From NCBI GenBank assembly GCA_003135415.1, contig PLBP01000035.1, forward strand, positions 50,075 through 114,074: a stretch of 64,000 nt of DNA, given 5' to 3'. Origin of the DNA: Hyphomicrobiales bacterium (GTDB lineage Bacteria > Pseudomonadota > Alphaproteobacteria > Rhizobiales > Xanthobacteraceae). The position numbers were made by a program, and so were the translations under genes. Under the pieces are notes generated by a model. That model ran no database searches, was not told the origin of the DNA, and saw only the letters and a program-made list of their open reading frames with translations. Shown here piece by piece: positions 36,331 through 44,864 of the stretch. Within the stretch, counting starts at the first letter, position 1. The number at the start of each line of letters is the position of its first letter.

Positions 36331-37923
36331 TCAGGCCGGAGCGTTGCTCTTCAGAAGCTTCCAGGTGATGGAGTCGACCAGCGCCTGGAACGAGGCGTCG
36401 ATGATATTGGGCGAGACGCCGACCGTGGTCCAGCGCTCGCCCGATTCGTCGGAGGACTCGATCAAAACCCGCGTCACCGCCTCGGTGCCGCCGTCGAGGA
36501 TACGCACGCGATAATCGGTGAGGTGCAGTCCTTCGATGAAAGGCTGGTACTTGCCGAGATCCTTGCGGAGTGCCACGTCGAGCGCATTGACGGGGCCGTT
36601 GCCCTCGCCGGCGGAGATCATCGTTTCGCCGCCGACCTTCACCTTGACGGTCGCCTCAGCCACCGTGACGAGTTCGCCCTTGGCGTTGTAGCGGCGCTCG
36701 ACATTGACGCTGAAGCGCTCGACATCGAAGTAGTCCGGCACCTTGCCGAGGATGCGGCGGGCGAGCAGCGCGAAGGAAGCATCGGCCGCCTCATAGGCAT
36801 AGCCCTTGGCCTCGCGCGCCTTCACCTCTTCGAGCAGACGGACGAGCCGCGGATCGTTCTTGTCGACCGCGACCCCGAGGCGCTCGAGTTCGGCGAGCAC
36901 GTTCGAGCGGCCAGCCTGGTCGGAGACGAGAAGCTTGCGGCGGTTGCCAGTGGCCTCGGGCGCGACATGCTCGTAGGTCTTCGGGTCCTTCATGATGGCG
37001 GAAGCGTGGATGCCCGCTTTGGTCGCGAAGGCGCTCTCGCCGACATAGGGCGCGTGGCGATCGGGCGCGCGGTTCAGCATCTCGTCGAGCGTATGCGAGA
37101 CATGGGTGAGCGCGGAAAGCGCCTCGGGCTTCACCTTGATGTCGAAGCGCTCAGTGTAATCGGGCTTCAGCAACAGCGTCGGGATAAGCGAGCAGAGATT
37201 AGCGTTGCCGCAACGCTCGCCGACGCCGTTGAGCGTACCCTGGATTTGGCGCGCGCCCGCGCGCACGGCGGCGAAGGAATTGGCGACGGCCTGATCGGTG
37301 TCGTTATGGGCGTGGATGCCGACGTGATCGCCGGGAATGATTTTCGTCACGGCGCCGACGATTTCCTCGACCTCGTGCGGCAGCGTGCCACCATTGGTGT
37401 CGCACAGAACGACCCAGCGGGCACCGGCGTCGAAGGCCGTCTTGGCGCAGGCGAGCGCGTATTTCGGATCGTCCTTGTAGCCATCGAAGAAATGCTCGCA
37501 GTCGATCATCACCTCGCGGCCCGTCGCCTTGGCGGCCTCGATCGATTCCTTGATCGCGGCGAGATTTTCCTCCGGCTTTATCTCGAGCGCGACGCGGACA
37601 TGGAAAGCCGAGCTTTTGCCGACGAGACAGATGGCGTCGGCCTTGGCCGCGAGCGTGGCGGCAAGCCCCGGATCGTTGGAAGCCGAGCGGCCGGAGCGCT
37701 TGGTCATGCCGAAGGCGGTGAACTTCGCCTTGAGCCCGCGCGGCTCGGAAAAGAGCGCGGTATCGGTCGGGTTGGCGCCGGGATAGCCGCCCTCGACGTA
37801 ATCGACGCCGAGATCGTCCAAGAGCCGCATGACCCGGAGCTTGTCGGCAAGCGTGAAGTCGACGCCGTTCATCTGCGCACCGTCGCGCAGCGTAGTGTCG
37901 AAGAGATAAAGCCGCTCTTTCAT
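36331..37923 (-). CDS. cimA: Citramalate synthase
   Basis: This 530-residue enzyme condenses pyruvate and acetyl-CoA to (R)-citramalate, giving isoleucine without threonine. The DRE-TIM motif is LFDTTLRDGAQMNGVDFTLA, and metal ligands are in VGIHAHNDTDQAVANSFAAV. The C-terminal regulatory domain (about 400-530) resembles the isoleucine-sensing LeuA dimer domain. The ATG at 37923 overlaps the cysS stop as TGATG; an upstream GTG at 37926 is also possible. The sequence fits the CimA branch rather than LeuA or homocitrate synthase. Confidence 0.93.
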   Translation of the reverse strand: MKERLYLFDTTLRDGAQMNGVDFTLADKLRVMRLLDDLGVDYVEGGYPGANPTDTALFSEPRGLKAKFTAFGMTKRSGRSASNDPGLAATLAAKADAICLVGKSSAFHVRVALEIKPEENLAAIKESIEAAKATGREVMIDCEHFFDGYKDDPKYALACAKTAFDAGARWVVLCDTNGGTLPHEVEEIVGAVTKIIPGDHVGIHAHNDTDQAVANSFAAVRAGARQIQGTLNGVGERCGNANLCSLIPTLLLKPDYTERFDIKVKPEALSALTHVSHTLDEMLNRAPDRHAPYVGESAFATKAGIHASAIMKDPKTYEHVAPEATGNRRKLLVSDQAGRSNVLAELERLGVAVDKNDPRLVRLLEEVKAREAKGYAYEAADASFALLARRILGKVPDYFDVERFSVNVERRYNAKGELVTVAEATVKVKVGGETMISAGEGNGPVNALDVALRKDLGKYQPFIEGLHLTDYRVRILDGGTEAVTRVLIESSDESGERWTTVGVSPNIIDASFQALVDSITWKLLKSNAPA

Positions 37924-39296
37924 CACGCTACCTTTTTTACTTTCCAGCTTGTCGTACCATCCTTGCGGTCTTCCAATTCCACGCCCATCGCCGCGAGCTC
38001 GTCGCGGATGCGATCGGATTCCTTGAATTTCTTCGCCTTGCGCGCAGCATTGCGGGCGTCGATCAGTTTATTGATTCCGGCTTCGTCAATCGCGAGCGAC
38101 GCCGGCCGCCACGCCGCCCATTCGGCGGCGGTGGGCTGCAGAAGACCCATTATCTGCGCGCCGGCCTTGAGGCACGCCGCCGCGCCCTTGGCGCCCTTGG
38201 CGGCTTCGCTCCGCAACTCGTGCAAGGCGGCGAAGGCCTTCGGCGTATTCAAATCGTCCGCCAGCGCATCGATCATATCCGCGCACAGCATACCCGGTTT
38301 GGCGTCCGCCGTGAGCGACTGCCAGTGATCGAGCGTGCGCTTGGCCTCGCGCAGGCCCGCCTCGGTCCAATTGATCGGCTGCCGATAGTGCGATTGCAAC
38401 ATCGCGAGCCGGATCGCTTCGCCCGGCCAATCGGCGAGAAGCTCGCGGATGGTGACGAAATTGCCAAGCGACTTCGACATCTTCTCGCCCTCGACCTGCA
38501 AGAAGCCGTTATGCATCCAGAACTGCGCCATGATTTTGGTGTGAAAAGCAGAGCGCGATTGCGCGAGCTCGTTCTCGTGATGCGGAAAGACGAGGTCGAT
38601 GCCGCCGCCATGAATATCGAAAGTCTCGCCGAGATGCTTCCAGCTCATCGCCGAGCACTCGATGTGCCAGCCGGGGCGCCCGGGCGTCTTGATCCCGCAC
38701 GGTGACGGCCAGGCGGGCTCGCCCGGCTTCGAGGGCTTCCACAGCACGAAATCCATCGGGTCGCGCTTGTAGGGCGCGACTTCGACGCGGGCGCCCGCCA
38801 TCATCTCGTCGAGCGTGCGGTGCGCGAGCTTGCCGTAGTCCGGCATCGCGGCGACGTGAAACAGTACGTGGTCCTCGGCGATATAGGCGAAGTCCGCTGC
38901 CCGCAGCCGCTCGATCAGCGTCTTCATTTCCTCGATATGATCGGTCGCGCGCGGCTCGACATCCGGCGGCAGGCAGCCGAGCGCCGCCACGTCTTCCTTG
39001 AAGTTGTTGTAGGTCTCCTCGGTGAGTTCGCGGATCGGCACACCGCGCTCGGCGGCGCGCGCGTTGATCTTGTCGTCGACGTCGGTGACGTTGCGGACGT
39101 ATTTGACGTGATCCGGCCCGTAGAGATGGCGCAGGAGCCGGTAGAGCACGTCGAAGACAATCAGCGGCCGCGCATTGCCGATATGGGCGAAATCGTAGAC
39201 CGTGGGTCCGCACACATACATACGCACGCGCGAAGGATCGAGGGGCCGGAAGGCCTCCTTCGTCCGCGTCAGCGTGTTGTAAAGCTTGAGTTCCAT
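37923..39296 (-). CDS. cysS: Cysteinyl-tRNA synthetase
   Basis: This 457-residue class I synthetase charges tRNA-Cys. The HIGH motif appears as [20 protein letters not shown] and KMSKS as [13 protein letters not shown]. The zinc ligands include the [12 protein letters not shown] cysteine and the region [15 protein letters not shown]. It is the first gene of the cysS-cimA-VOC operon and the ATG at 39296 is unambiguous. Confidence 0.97.
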   Translation of the reverse strand: MELKLYNTLTRTKEAFRPLDPSRVRMYVCGPTVYDFAHIGNARPLIVFDVLYRLLRHLYGPDHVKYVRNVTDVDDKINARAAERGVPIRELTEETYNNFKEDVAALGCLPPDVEPRATDHIEEMKTLIERLRAADFAYIAEDHVLFHVAAMPDYGKLAHRTLDEMMAGARVEVAPYKRDPMDFVLWKPSKPGEPAWPSPCGIKTPGRPGWHIECSAMSWKHLGETFDIHGGGIDLVFPHHENELAQSRSAFHTKIMAQFWMHNGFLQVEGEKMSKSLGNFVTIRELLADWPGEAIRLAMLQSHYRQPINWTEAGLREAKRTLDHWQSLTADAKPGMLCADMIDALADDLNTPKAFAALHELRSEAAKGAKGAAACLKAGAQIMGLLQPTAAEWAAWRPASLAIDEAGINKLIDARNAARKAKKFKESDRIRDELAAMGVELEDRKDGTTSWKVKKVA

Positions 39297-39705
39297 TGAA
39301 CGTCCCTCGCCCGGCGGGCCAGAACGTTCGTCTCTGAGTGTTGAGAGAAAACGATCCCGCCCGCGCCCCTTAGGCGCAGATAATCTCGCGGCAAATGCCG
39401 AAGAAACGGTTGCGGGCAGTCGTCATGGTCTAACCATGCGAGCGAGGCCTTGCGTCGTCAAGGGTCCGCGTCTCGGGACCGGACATTCTGCTCAAGGCCC
39501 GGGTAGGCTGCGGCGCGGAAGCCACAGAAAGCGAGAACATAGCGCTTGCGACGAAGGGCGTTCTTGAAAGCGCGCCGCGTCACGGCTATCGAAATTTACA
39601 AGCTTGTTCATCGCCTTATCGCAACCGGTCCGCGCGTTAACGCCGGATCAACCCTGTGGGCGCATCTTTCGCGCCTTGGGGCCGTGTCGCTGGGGAATTT
39701 CGATC
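39297..39705 (+). other. Intergenic region without a recognised gene
   Basis: About 410 bp between cysS and the small secreted protein. Short open frames here have no recognisable protein content. I see no tRNA, strong terminator or repeat. It presumably contains the divergent promoters of cysS and the 39706 gene. Confidence 0.6.
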
Positions 39706-40014
39706 GTGAAGCTCGGTATTGCGCTTGTAGCGCTCGTAGGCCTTTTGGCAGCCTCACCGGTCCGGGCCGAGACGCATATCTTCCTCGTCGATTCCTCCGA
39801 CGGCTACGGCATCGATCGCTGCCTTGCCTCCGGCGAGCCGTGCGGTGCGGCCGCCGCTTCCGCGCTCTGCCAGGCGCGCGCATACACCAAGGCCGTCGAT
39901 TTCGGGCGTATTGATCCCACCGAGATCACCGGCGGCGTGCCGGCGGGCTCCCAGGTCAGCGCCTGCAAGGGCCGCTCCTGTCCCGACATGGTCGCGATCA
40001 CCTGCAGCCGCTAG
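39706..40014 (+). CDS. Small secreted cysteine-containing protein, function unknown
   Basis: This 102-residue protein begins at a GTG (39706) behind a GGGGAA site, with a signal peptide (MKLGIALVALVGLLAASPVR). The mature part has six cysteines (DRCLASGEPCG, SALCQAR, SACKGRSCPD, ITCSR), which could form three disulfides in the periplasm. I recognise no characterised family. A longer frame from 39604 would precede the signal peptide and is unlikely. Confidence 0.7.
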   Translation: MKLGIALVALVGLLAASPVRAETHIFLVDSSDGYGIDRCLASGEPCGAAAASALCQARAYTKAVDFGRIDPTEITGGVPAGSQVSACKGRSCPDMVAITCSR

Positions 40015-40061
40015 ACGCGAAGCGCGTCCGCTACCCTTCGGCCCTTCAATACGTCAGCCCC

Positions 40062-40093
40062 AAAAGCAAAACGGCCGCCCGATGTGGCGGCCG
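40062..40093 (-). terminator. Rho-independent terminator of the porin gene
   Basis: An 8-bp GC-rich stem (CGGCCGCC, 40072-40079, pairing with 40086-40093) with a 6-nt loop. On the minus strand it is followed by TTTTGCTTTT. It lies about 25 bp after the porin stop codon. A weaker T run on the plus side could also serve the small secreted gene. Confidence 0.75.
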
Positions 40094-40119
40094 CTCGCAA
40101 TTTTTGATCTAGCCGATGC

Positions 40120-41022
40120 TTATTTCAGCTGCGAAGCGAGAACGTCGAAGGAGAGCTTCGCGGCGAAGGCGCCTTTGCACCAATTATTGAGGCTGGTCGC
40201 AACATTCGGATCCGCGTTCCAGAACTCGATGCACTGATTCCCGTGAATGCTCGTATCGCTGTACCGCAGGTCAAGCGTGAAGACCTTGTAGGTAAAGGCG
40301 AGGCCCGCGTTCCAGGTGTTGTAGCTCGGGATCGAGAAGCCGGTGAAGGGCAAAGCTACGCCCGAGCTGAAAGTCGTCGCTCCCTTGTCGACATTGAAGC
40401 GGCCATAAGCACCGGAGATATACGCACCCCAATCCTTCGCGAAATAGCTGCTCGGGATTACGTACTTCGCATTGATCTCGTAGTACTCGCTGGCCTTGTG
40501 ATAGTTCAGCAGGTTCGGCGAGTAATAGATGGCGCCACCGATCGAGAGAGCGTCGGTAACGGCATAGGTCGCCTTGCCGTAGACTTCGCCGAAGTCGCTG
40601 GTGAATCCGCCGAGCGCAGCCGGCAGGCTCTTCGGATAGAGATAATAGATGTAGCCGAGGTCGAAGCTCCACTTGCCGACGGTCGGACGCCAACCGCCGT
40701 AGAGATCAACTTCCGCGCTCGGGCTGTTCAAGCAGTAACCGGGGCAAGCCGACACGAAGTCGATGCCGGTGCCGGCGACGCCGAGGTAGAGTTCCTTGTA
40801 GTGCGGCTCGAAGTAAGCCGTACCCGTCGCGCCGTGGTTCGACTGCGTGATGCCACGGAAAATGTAGTCGCTCATGATGCCGCCGCCGAAGGCGATATCC
40901 CAATCAGGTGCAGCAGGCGCGGGCGCCGCTTTCACGGGCATGTCCGCCGCGAGCGCCTGTCCAGAAAGTGCCAGCGCGAACGCACCGGCCCCCAAAATTG
41001 CCGTCAAACCAGTCTTGCGCAT
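40120..41022 (-). CDS. TorF family putative outer-membrane porin
   Basis: This 300-residue beta-barrel protein has a signal peptide (MRKTGLTAILGAGAFALALS, then GQALAADMPVKAAP). The family opening is WDIAFGGGIMSDYIFRGITQ, and the C-terminus has repeated aromatic beta strands (FTYKVFTLDLRYSDTSIHGN). Four cysteines (CPGYC; CIEFW; WCKGAF) may form loop disulfides. The ATG at 41022 follows a GGGGG site; a TTG four codons upstream is possible. It probably forms a channel for small solutes. Confidence 0.85.
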   Translation of the reverse strand: MRKTGLTAILGAGAFALALSGQALAADMPVKAAPAPAAPDWDIAFGGGIMSDYIFRGITQSNHGATGTAYFEPHYKELYLGVAGTGIDFVSACPGYCLNSPSAEVDLYGGWRPTVGKWSFDLGYIYYLYPKSLPAALGGFTSDFGEVYGKATYAVTDALSIGGAIYYSPNLLNYHKASEYYEINAKYVIPSSYFAKDWGAYISGAYGRFNVDKGATTFSSGVALPFTGFSIPSYNTWNAGLAFTYKVFTLDLRYSDTSIHGNQCIEFWNADPNVATSLNNWCKGAFAAKLSFDVLASQLK

Positions 41023-41548
41023 GATGACCCCCAAGTTCTTAACTCGTGACGGAGCTGGCCGGACCGAAAACTACGCCAAACAAAACGGCCGATTGACCCC
41101 GTCTTTCACCGGCAAAGTTCGAATAATGGCGCGATTTCAGCAACCGCAGAATTTGATCAACCTGCTTATTTCGCGGGCAAAAGGGCCCTTTCGGCGATGG
41201 TTTCCAAAACGCGTGACAAAAATGACACAGAAAACGCTCGGAAATCGTAGACTTATGGCCGGTCCAGGGGCTGCGGCCCGGCTATCCACAGGCTTCGCAG
41301 CCATTCTCGCAAGTCCATTCCGTCGAATCGTCCGGTAAGCCCCTTAGCGGTCTCATTGCCGGATCTCGGCCGCGATCATCAGCTGGCTCGTCACGTAGCT
41401 CGATGGCCGGGCTCGCCGTGACGACAAACGAAGAGGAAAAGCCGGCCATGATGGGAGAATCGGCGCCGCTTCCCGCATCCTTGCCTTCATACTTCGGTCA
41501 ATGTTTGCTGCGCTCCTTCGGCCAACTGACGCGGAATCCGACCGGCGC
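41023..41548 (+). other. Intergenic region between divergent porin and DUF2865 genes
   Basis: About 525 bp without a convincing gene. It must hold the promoter of the porin on one strand and of the DUF2865 gene on the other. A CTATCCACA sequence near 41281 is one mismatch from a DnaA box but is single, so it is not taken as an origin. No repeats or RNA gene were recognised. Confidence 0.6.
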
Positions 41549-42727
41549 ATGAACCCGACCCGCCTCGCAAATCTCACGGCTGTTTGTCTGCTCGCCCTCC
41601 TCGGCGAAGCTGCGGCGCAGCCGATGCCGCCCGGCAATGTTCCAGGCGGCGCGCCGCCCGGCGTCTATGTGCCGCCACCGCTTCCCGGGCAGCCGGGTAC
41701 GACCAATTCCGCCTGCGTCCGGCTCGAAACCGAGCTCGCGCGGATCGACGGCGGAAACGCCGGTTCCGACAACGCCCGCAGCTACGAGGACGCAATCGCC
41801 CGCCAACGCTTCGAACTCGATCAGACCACCGCGCAGGGACGCCGCGTGGGATGCGATTCCGGCGGCGGCTTCTTCCTGTTCAGCAGCCCGAAGCCGCCAC
41901 AATGCGACCAGATCAACGCGCAGATCACGCGCATGCGCAGCAATCTCGACCGCATGATCTCGGAGATGAACCAGAGGCGCGGCGGCGGCATGGATTTGAA
42001 CCGCGACCAGCAGCGCCGGCAGATCGTCGCGGCCCTGCAGCAGAACAATTGCGGCTCGCAATACCGGAGCGCGCCGCCGCAGCAGGCCACGCGCCAGCGC
42101 GGCTTCCTCGAGACGCTGTTCGGCGGCTGGCGCGAGGAGAGCGACATCAACGCATCCCCGCTCGATCTTCCCTCCTCCTCCGGCTCTACCTTCAAGACCG
42201 TATGCGTGCGGACCTGCGACGGCTATTATTTCCCGATCAGCTACGCCACCGTCGTCTCGCGCTTCGGGGAAGATGAGCGGACCTGCAAGCGCCTCTGCCC
42301 GGCGGCGGATGTCGTGCTCTACACGCATCGCAATCCGGGCGAGGAGATCGAGCAGGCGGTATCGATCAGCGGCAGGCCCTATACGGAATTGCCGACGGCC
42401 TTCAAATACCGGCAGGAATATAATTCGGCCTGCTCGTGCCGCGCGGCGGGGCAGAGTTGGGCGGATGCGCTGGGTGTCGGCCGCGACGCCACGGTACAGC
42501 AGGGCGACATTGTCGTCACCGAGGAGCGAGCGAGGCAATTGGCGCAGCCGCGCGCGGCAAGCCAGCCCGTCCGTGGCGGCACGGCGAACACACCCGGCCA
42601 GCCTGCCGGCTCCGGCCAGCCGTCGACCGGCGGCGACGCGGCGCAGCAGGCCCAACCGGATCAAGCGGCGCCCACGGGCGAGCGCAAGGTGCGCACGGTC
42701 GGTCCGCAATTTTATCCGGTGCGTTGA
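41549..42727 (+). CDS. Secreted DUF2865 domain protein
   Basis: This 392-residue protein has a signal peptide (MNPTRLANLTAVCLLALLGE) and a Pro/Gly-rich linker. A coiled region follows (ARQRFELDQ, QINAQITRMRSNLDRMISEM). The DUF2865 core is TVCVRTCDGYYFPISYATVV then RTCKRLCPAADVVLYTHRNP, with conserved cysteine pairs. The tail is rich in Gln, Pro and Ala. DUF2865 is largely confined to Hyphomicrobiales and has no known function. It converges on gltX with a 4-bp gap. Confidence 0.88.
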   Translation: MNPTRLANLTAVCLLALLGEAAAQPMPPGNVPGGAPPGVYVPPPLPGQPGTTNSACVRLETELARIDGGNAGSDNARSYEDAIARQRFELDQTTAQGRRVGCDSGGGFFLFSSPKPPQCDQINAQITRMRSNLDRMISEMNQRRGGGMDLNRDQQRRQIVAALQQNNCGSQYRSAPPQQATRQRGFLETLFGGWREESDINASPLDLPSSSGSTFKTVCVRTCDGYYFPISYATVVSRFGEDERTCKRLCPAADVVLYTHRNPGEEIEQAVSISGRPYTELPTAFKYRQEYNSACSCRAAGQSWADALGVGRDATVQQGDIVVTEERARQLAQPRAASQPVRGGTANTPGQPAGSGQPSTGGDAAQQAQPDQAAPTGERKVRTVGPQFYPVR

Positions 42728-42731
42728 TCCT

Positions 42732-44093
42732 CTAAACCTTTTTGCCCTGAAGCCTCGCGGCCGTACGCGTGCGACCGATAAACGGCAAAAGCGCGCGCAG
42801 TTCCGGCCCCCTCTCCTCACCGGTGAGCGCGATGCGGAGTGGATGAAACAACGCCCGCCCGCTCTTTCCCGTCGCCTTTTTGATCGCTTCGACGAAGGCG
42901 TCCCAGTTTGCTTTTTCCCAGGTCACCTCGTTCCAAGGCTCCGGCGGCAGTGCTGCGGCGGCGCTTTTGCAAATTTCGAGATCCGCAGGCGAAAGCACCG
43001 GCGAAATCGCTTCGTTCGCCACCCGCCACCACAGGGCGGCTTCCGCAAAGCGGGAAAGATTACCGCGCACCGCCTCCCAGAAGCTGCTTCCGCCACCGAC
43101 TCCGAGCTTCTCGAGCCGGGGGGCGGCGCTGTCGTAGGCCATTGCATGCAGCGTGCGAGCGGTGAGCGCTTCGAGATCGGCGGGGTCGAAGCGCGCGGGG
43201 CCGTGAGAAATGCGGGCGAAGTCGATTTTCGAAGCAAGCGCGTCCAAACTTTGCACGGGCTCGACGGCCCCGGCCGTGCCGACCAGCACCGCGGCACTCG
43301 CCACCGCGAGCGGCTCCAGGCCCGACGCGCGGAGCGCCTGCAACGACAGATGCCCGAGGCGTTTCGACATCCCCTCACCGCCCGGCAGCGTCAGCAGGTT
43401 ATGGTGCGCGAAGCGCGGGGGCTTGGCGCCGAGGGATTCGAACATTTCGATTTGTGCAGCACTATTGGTGAGATGATCCTCGCCGCGGATGATGTGGGTG
43501 ACGCCCATCTCGATATCGTCGATCACCGAGGTGAGCGAATAGAGCCAGGTGCCGTCGGCGCGGCGGGCGACCGGATCGGAGAGCGAGGCGGTGTCGATCT
43601 CGACGTGTCCGCGCACGAGATCGTCCCAGGCGATTTTTTTTCGCTCGAGCTTGAAGCGGAAATAGGGTTTCTTGCCTTCGGCTTCCAATTTCGCGCGCTC
43701 GGCATCGGTGAGCTTCAGCGCCGCACGGTCATAGACCGGCGGCTGGTGCGCGGCGAGCTGGCGGCGGCGGCGGAATTCCAGTTCCTCTTCGGTTTCAAAG
43801 CAGGCGTAGATCCGGCCCTCGGCGCGCAGGCGATCGAAGGCCGCGTCATAGAGCGCGGTGCGCGCGGACTGGCGCTCTACGCGATCCGGGGGAATGCCGA
43901 GCCAGGCGAGATCCTCGCCGATGGCGGCGACAAAGCGCTCCTCCGAACGCGCGCGGTCGGTATCGTCGAGGCGAAGGATAAACGTCCCCCCCTCGCGCCG
44001 GGCGTAAAGCGCATTCAGAAGCGCGGTGCGCGCATTGCCCACATGCAGGAGTCCGGTCGGCGACGGGGCGAAGCGGACGATCGGGGGCGGCAT
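42732..44093 (-). CDS. gltX: Glutamyl-tRNA synthetase
   Basis: This 453-residue class Ic synthetase has the HIGH motif in RFAPSPTGLLHVGNARTALL and the KMSKS equivalent in GEGMSKRLGHLSLQALRASG. The start MPPPIVRFAPSPTG at 44093 fits the family; a longer frame to 44129 is unlikely. Alphaproteobacteria often have two GltX copies, one acting on tRNA-Gln for later amidation; which copy this is cannot be told from the window. Confidence 0.94.
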   Translation of the reverse strand: MPPPIVRFAPSPTGLLHVGNARTALLNALYARREGGTFILRLDDTDRARSEERFVAAIGEDLAWLGIPPDRVERQSARTALYDAAFDRLRAEGRIYACFETEEELEFRRRRQLAAHQPPVYDRAALKLTDAERAKLEAEGKKPYFRFKLERKKIAWDDLVRGHVEIDTASLSDPVARRADGTWLYSLTSVIDDIEMGVTHIIRGEDHLTNSAAQIEMFESLGAKPPRFAHHNLLTLPGGEGMSKRLGHLSLQALRASGLEPLAVASAAVLVGTAGAVEPVQSLDALASKIDFARISHGPARFDPADLEALTARTLHAMAYDSAAPRLEKLGVGGGSSFWEAVRGNLSRFAEAALWWRVANEAISPVLSPADLEICKSAAAALPPEPWNEVTWEKANWDAFVEAIKKATGKSGRALFHPLRIALTGEERGPELRALLPFIGRTRTAARLQGKKV

Positions 44094-44250
44094 GGGGCGG
44101 GGATAACAGCCGGGCTGCGCGGGTTCCACTCTTCTTTTTCAGCGGGGGCGGCAGCCCTTCGCCGGCTGTGCGTATTTTGCCCCATTGAACTATTTCAAGG
44201 ATGCGTGTGAATTTCTGAAATTCTTGGGATGACGTTTGTAGGGAGCGTCT

Positions 44251-44691
44251 ATGGGAACCAGATCGAAAAACCGCAAGGCCGGAATTTTTGCCGCAACGAT
44301 CTTGCTTGCGCTGTTGACCGGGCCCGCCTATTCGCAGGAAAATCCCGATTCAAAGGTGGTGATCGATCCCGACACCCTCTATCAGAACAGGGAACTCGAC
44401 CGCCGCTATCACGAAATCCTCAACCGCCAGCCTGACGGAAAAGAGGCTCATGATCCGTGGGGAAGCGTGCGCGCCTCCGAGACGAAGCCGAAGGACGATA
44501 AAAACATTCGACGACGGGGACGAAGTAGAAGCTTTCCGAAGAGACCGCCCGCAGGCAGCTTCGTAGATTTTTTTCAATACGAACCCGTACCGCGTTCACC
44601 CGGAGTGCCCCCGCCCTGCGAGCCACCATTGCCGGATTTTTTTGGCGCGGAATTCGTCGTCTTCTTCTTGGCGCTCGCCGTCCCATCTTGA
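44251..44691 (+). CDS. Small secreted protein of unknown function
   Basis: This 146-residue frame has a signal peptide (GIFAATILLALLTGPAYSQ). Its mature N-terminal part (YQNRELDRRYHEILNRQPDG, then KEAHDPWGSVR) resembles small exported proteins common in Hyphomicrobiales. The basic, Pro-rich C-terminus overlaps a convergent small gene by more than 100 bp and may not be original coding sequence. Function unknown. Confidence 0.6.
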   Translation: MGTRSKNRKAGIFAATILLALLTGPAYSQENPDSKVVIDPDTLYQNRELDRRYHEILNRQPDGKEAHDPWGSVRASETKPKDDKNIRRRGRSRSFPKRPPAGSFVDFFQYEPVPRSPGVPPPCEPPLPDFFGAEFVVFFLALAVPS

Positions 44692-44771
44692 TTTTGCGCC
44701 CAAGCGGCGGGGGCGGCGCTCAAGAGTAGAAGAGCAACGCACGACGATGAAATGACGGCACGAAATGACAT
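44574..44771 (-). CDS. Small secreted Ser/Gly/Lys-rich protein
   Basis: This 65-residue frame starts at 44771 with a clear signal peptide (MSFRAVISSSCVALLLLSAA, cleavage after PAAWA). A short low-complexity tail follows, rich in Lys, Gly, Ser and Thr. It overlaps the 3' end of the convergent gene at 44251. The signal peptide supports a real gene; no function can be assigned. Confidence 0.5.
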   Translation of the reverse strand: MSFRAVISSSCVALLLLSAAPAAWAQNQDGTASAKKKTTNSAPKKSGNGGSQGGGTPGERGTGSY

Positions 44772-44864
44772 GATTAGCCTCCCTGCATCGGCGCCTGTGC
44801 CGGCACCATTCATCATCAAGTTAGCACTGCAATCCACGCGATCGAAACAAAAAGCGCCGTTTCG

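Noticed and set aside
36262-38328. A 688-codon plus-strand open frame opposite cimA and cysS
   Set aside because: Both minus-strand genes are unambiguous; the long antisense frame results from high third-position GC.
41281-41289. Near-consensus DnaA box as a replication origin signal
   Set aside because: Only one imperfect box was seen, with no AT-rich unwinding region or origin-linked genes.
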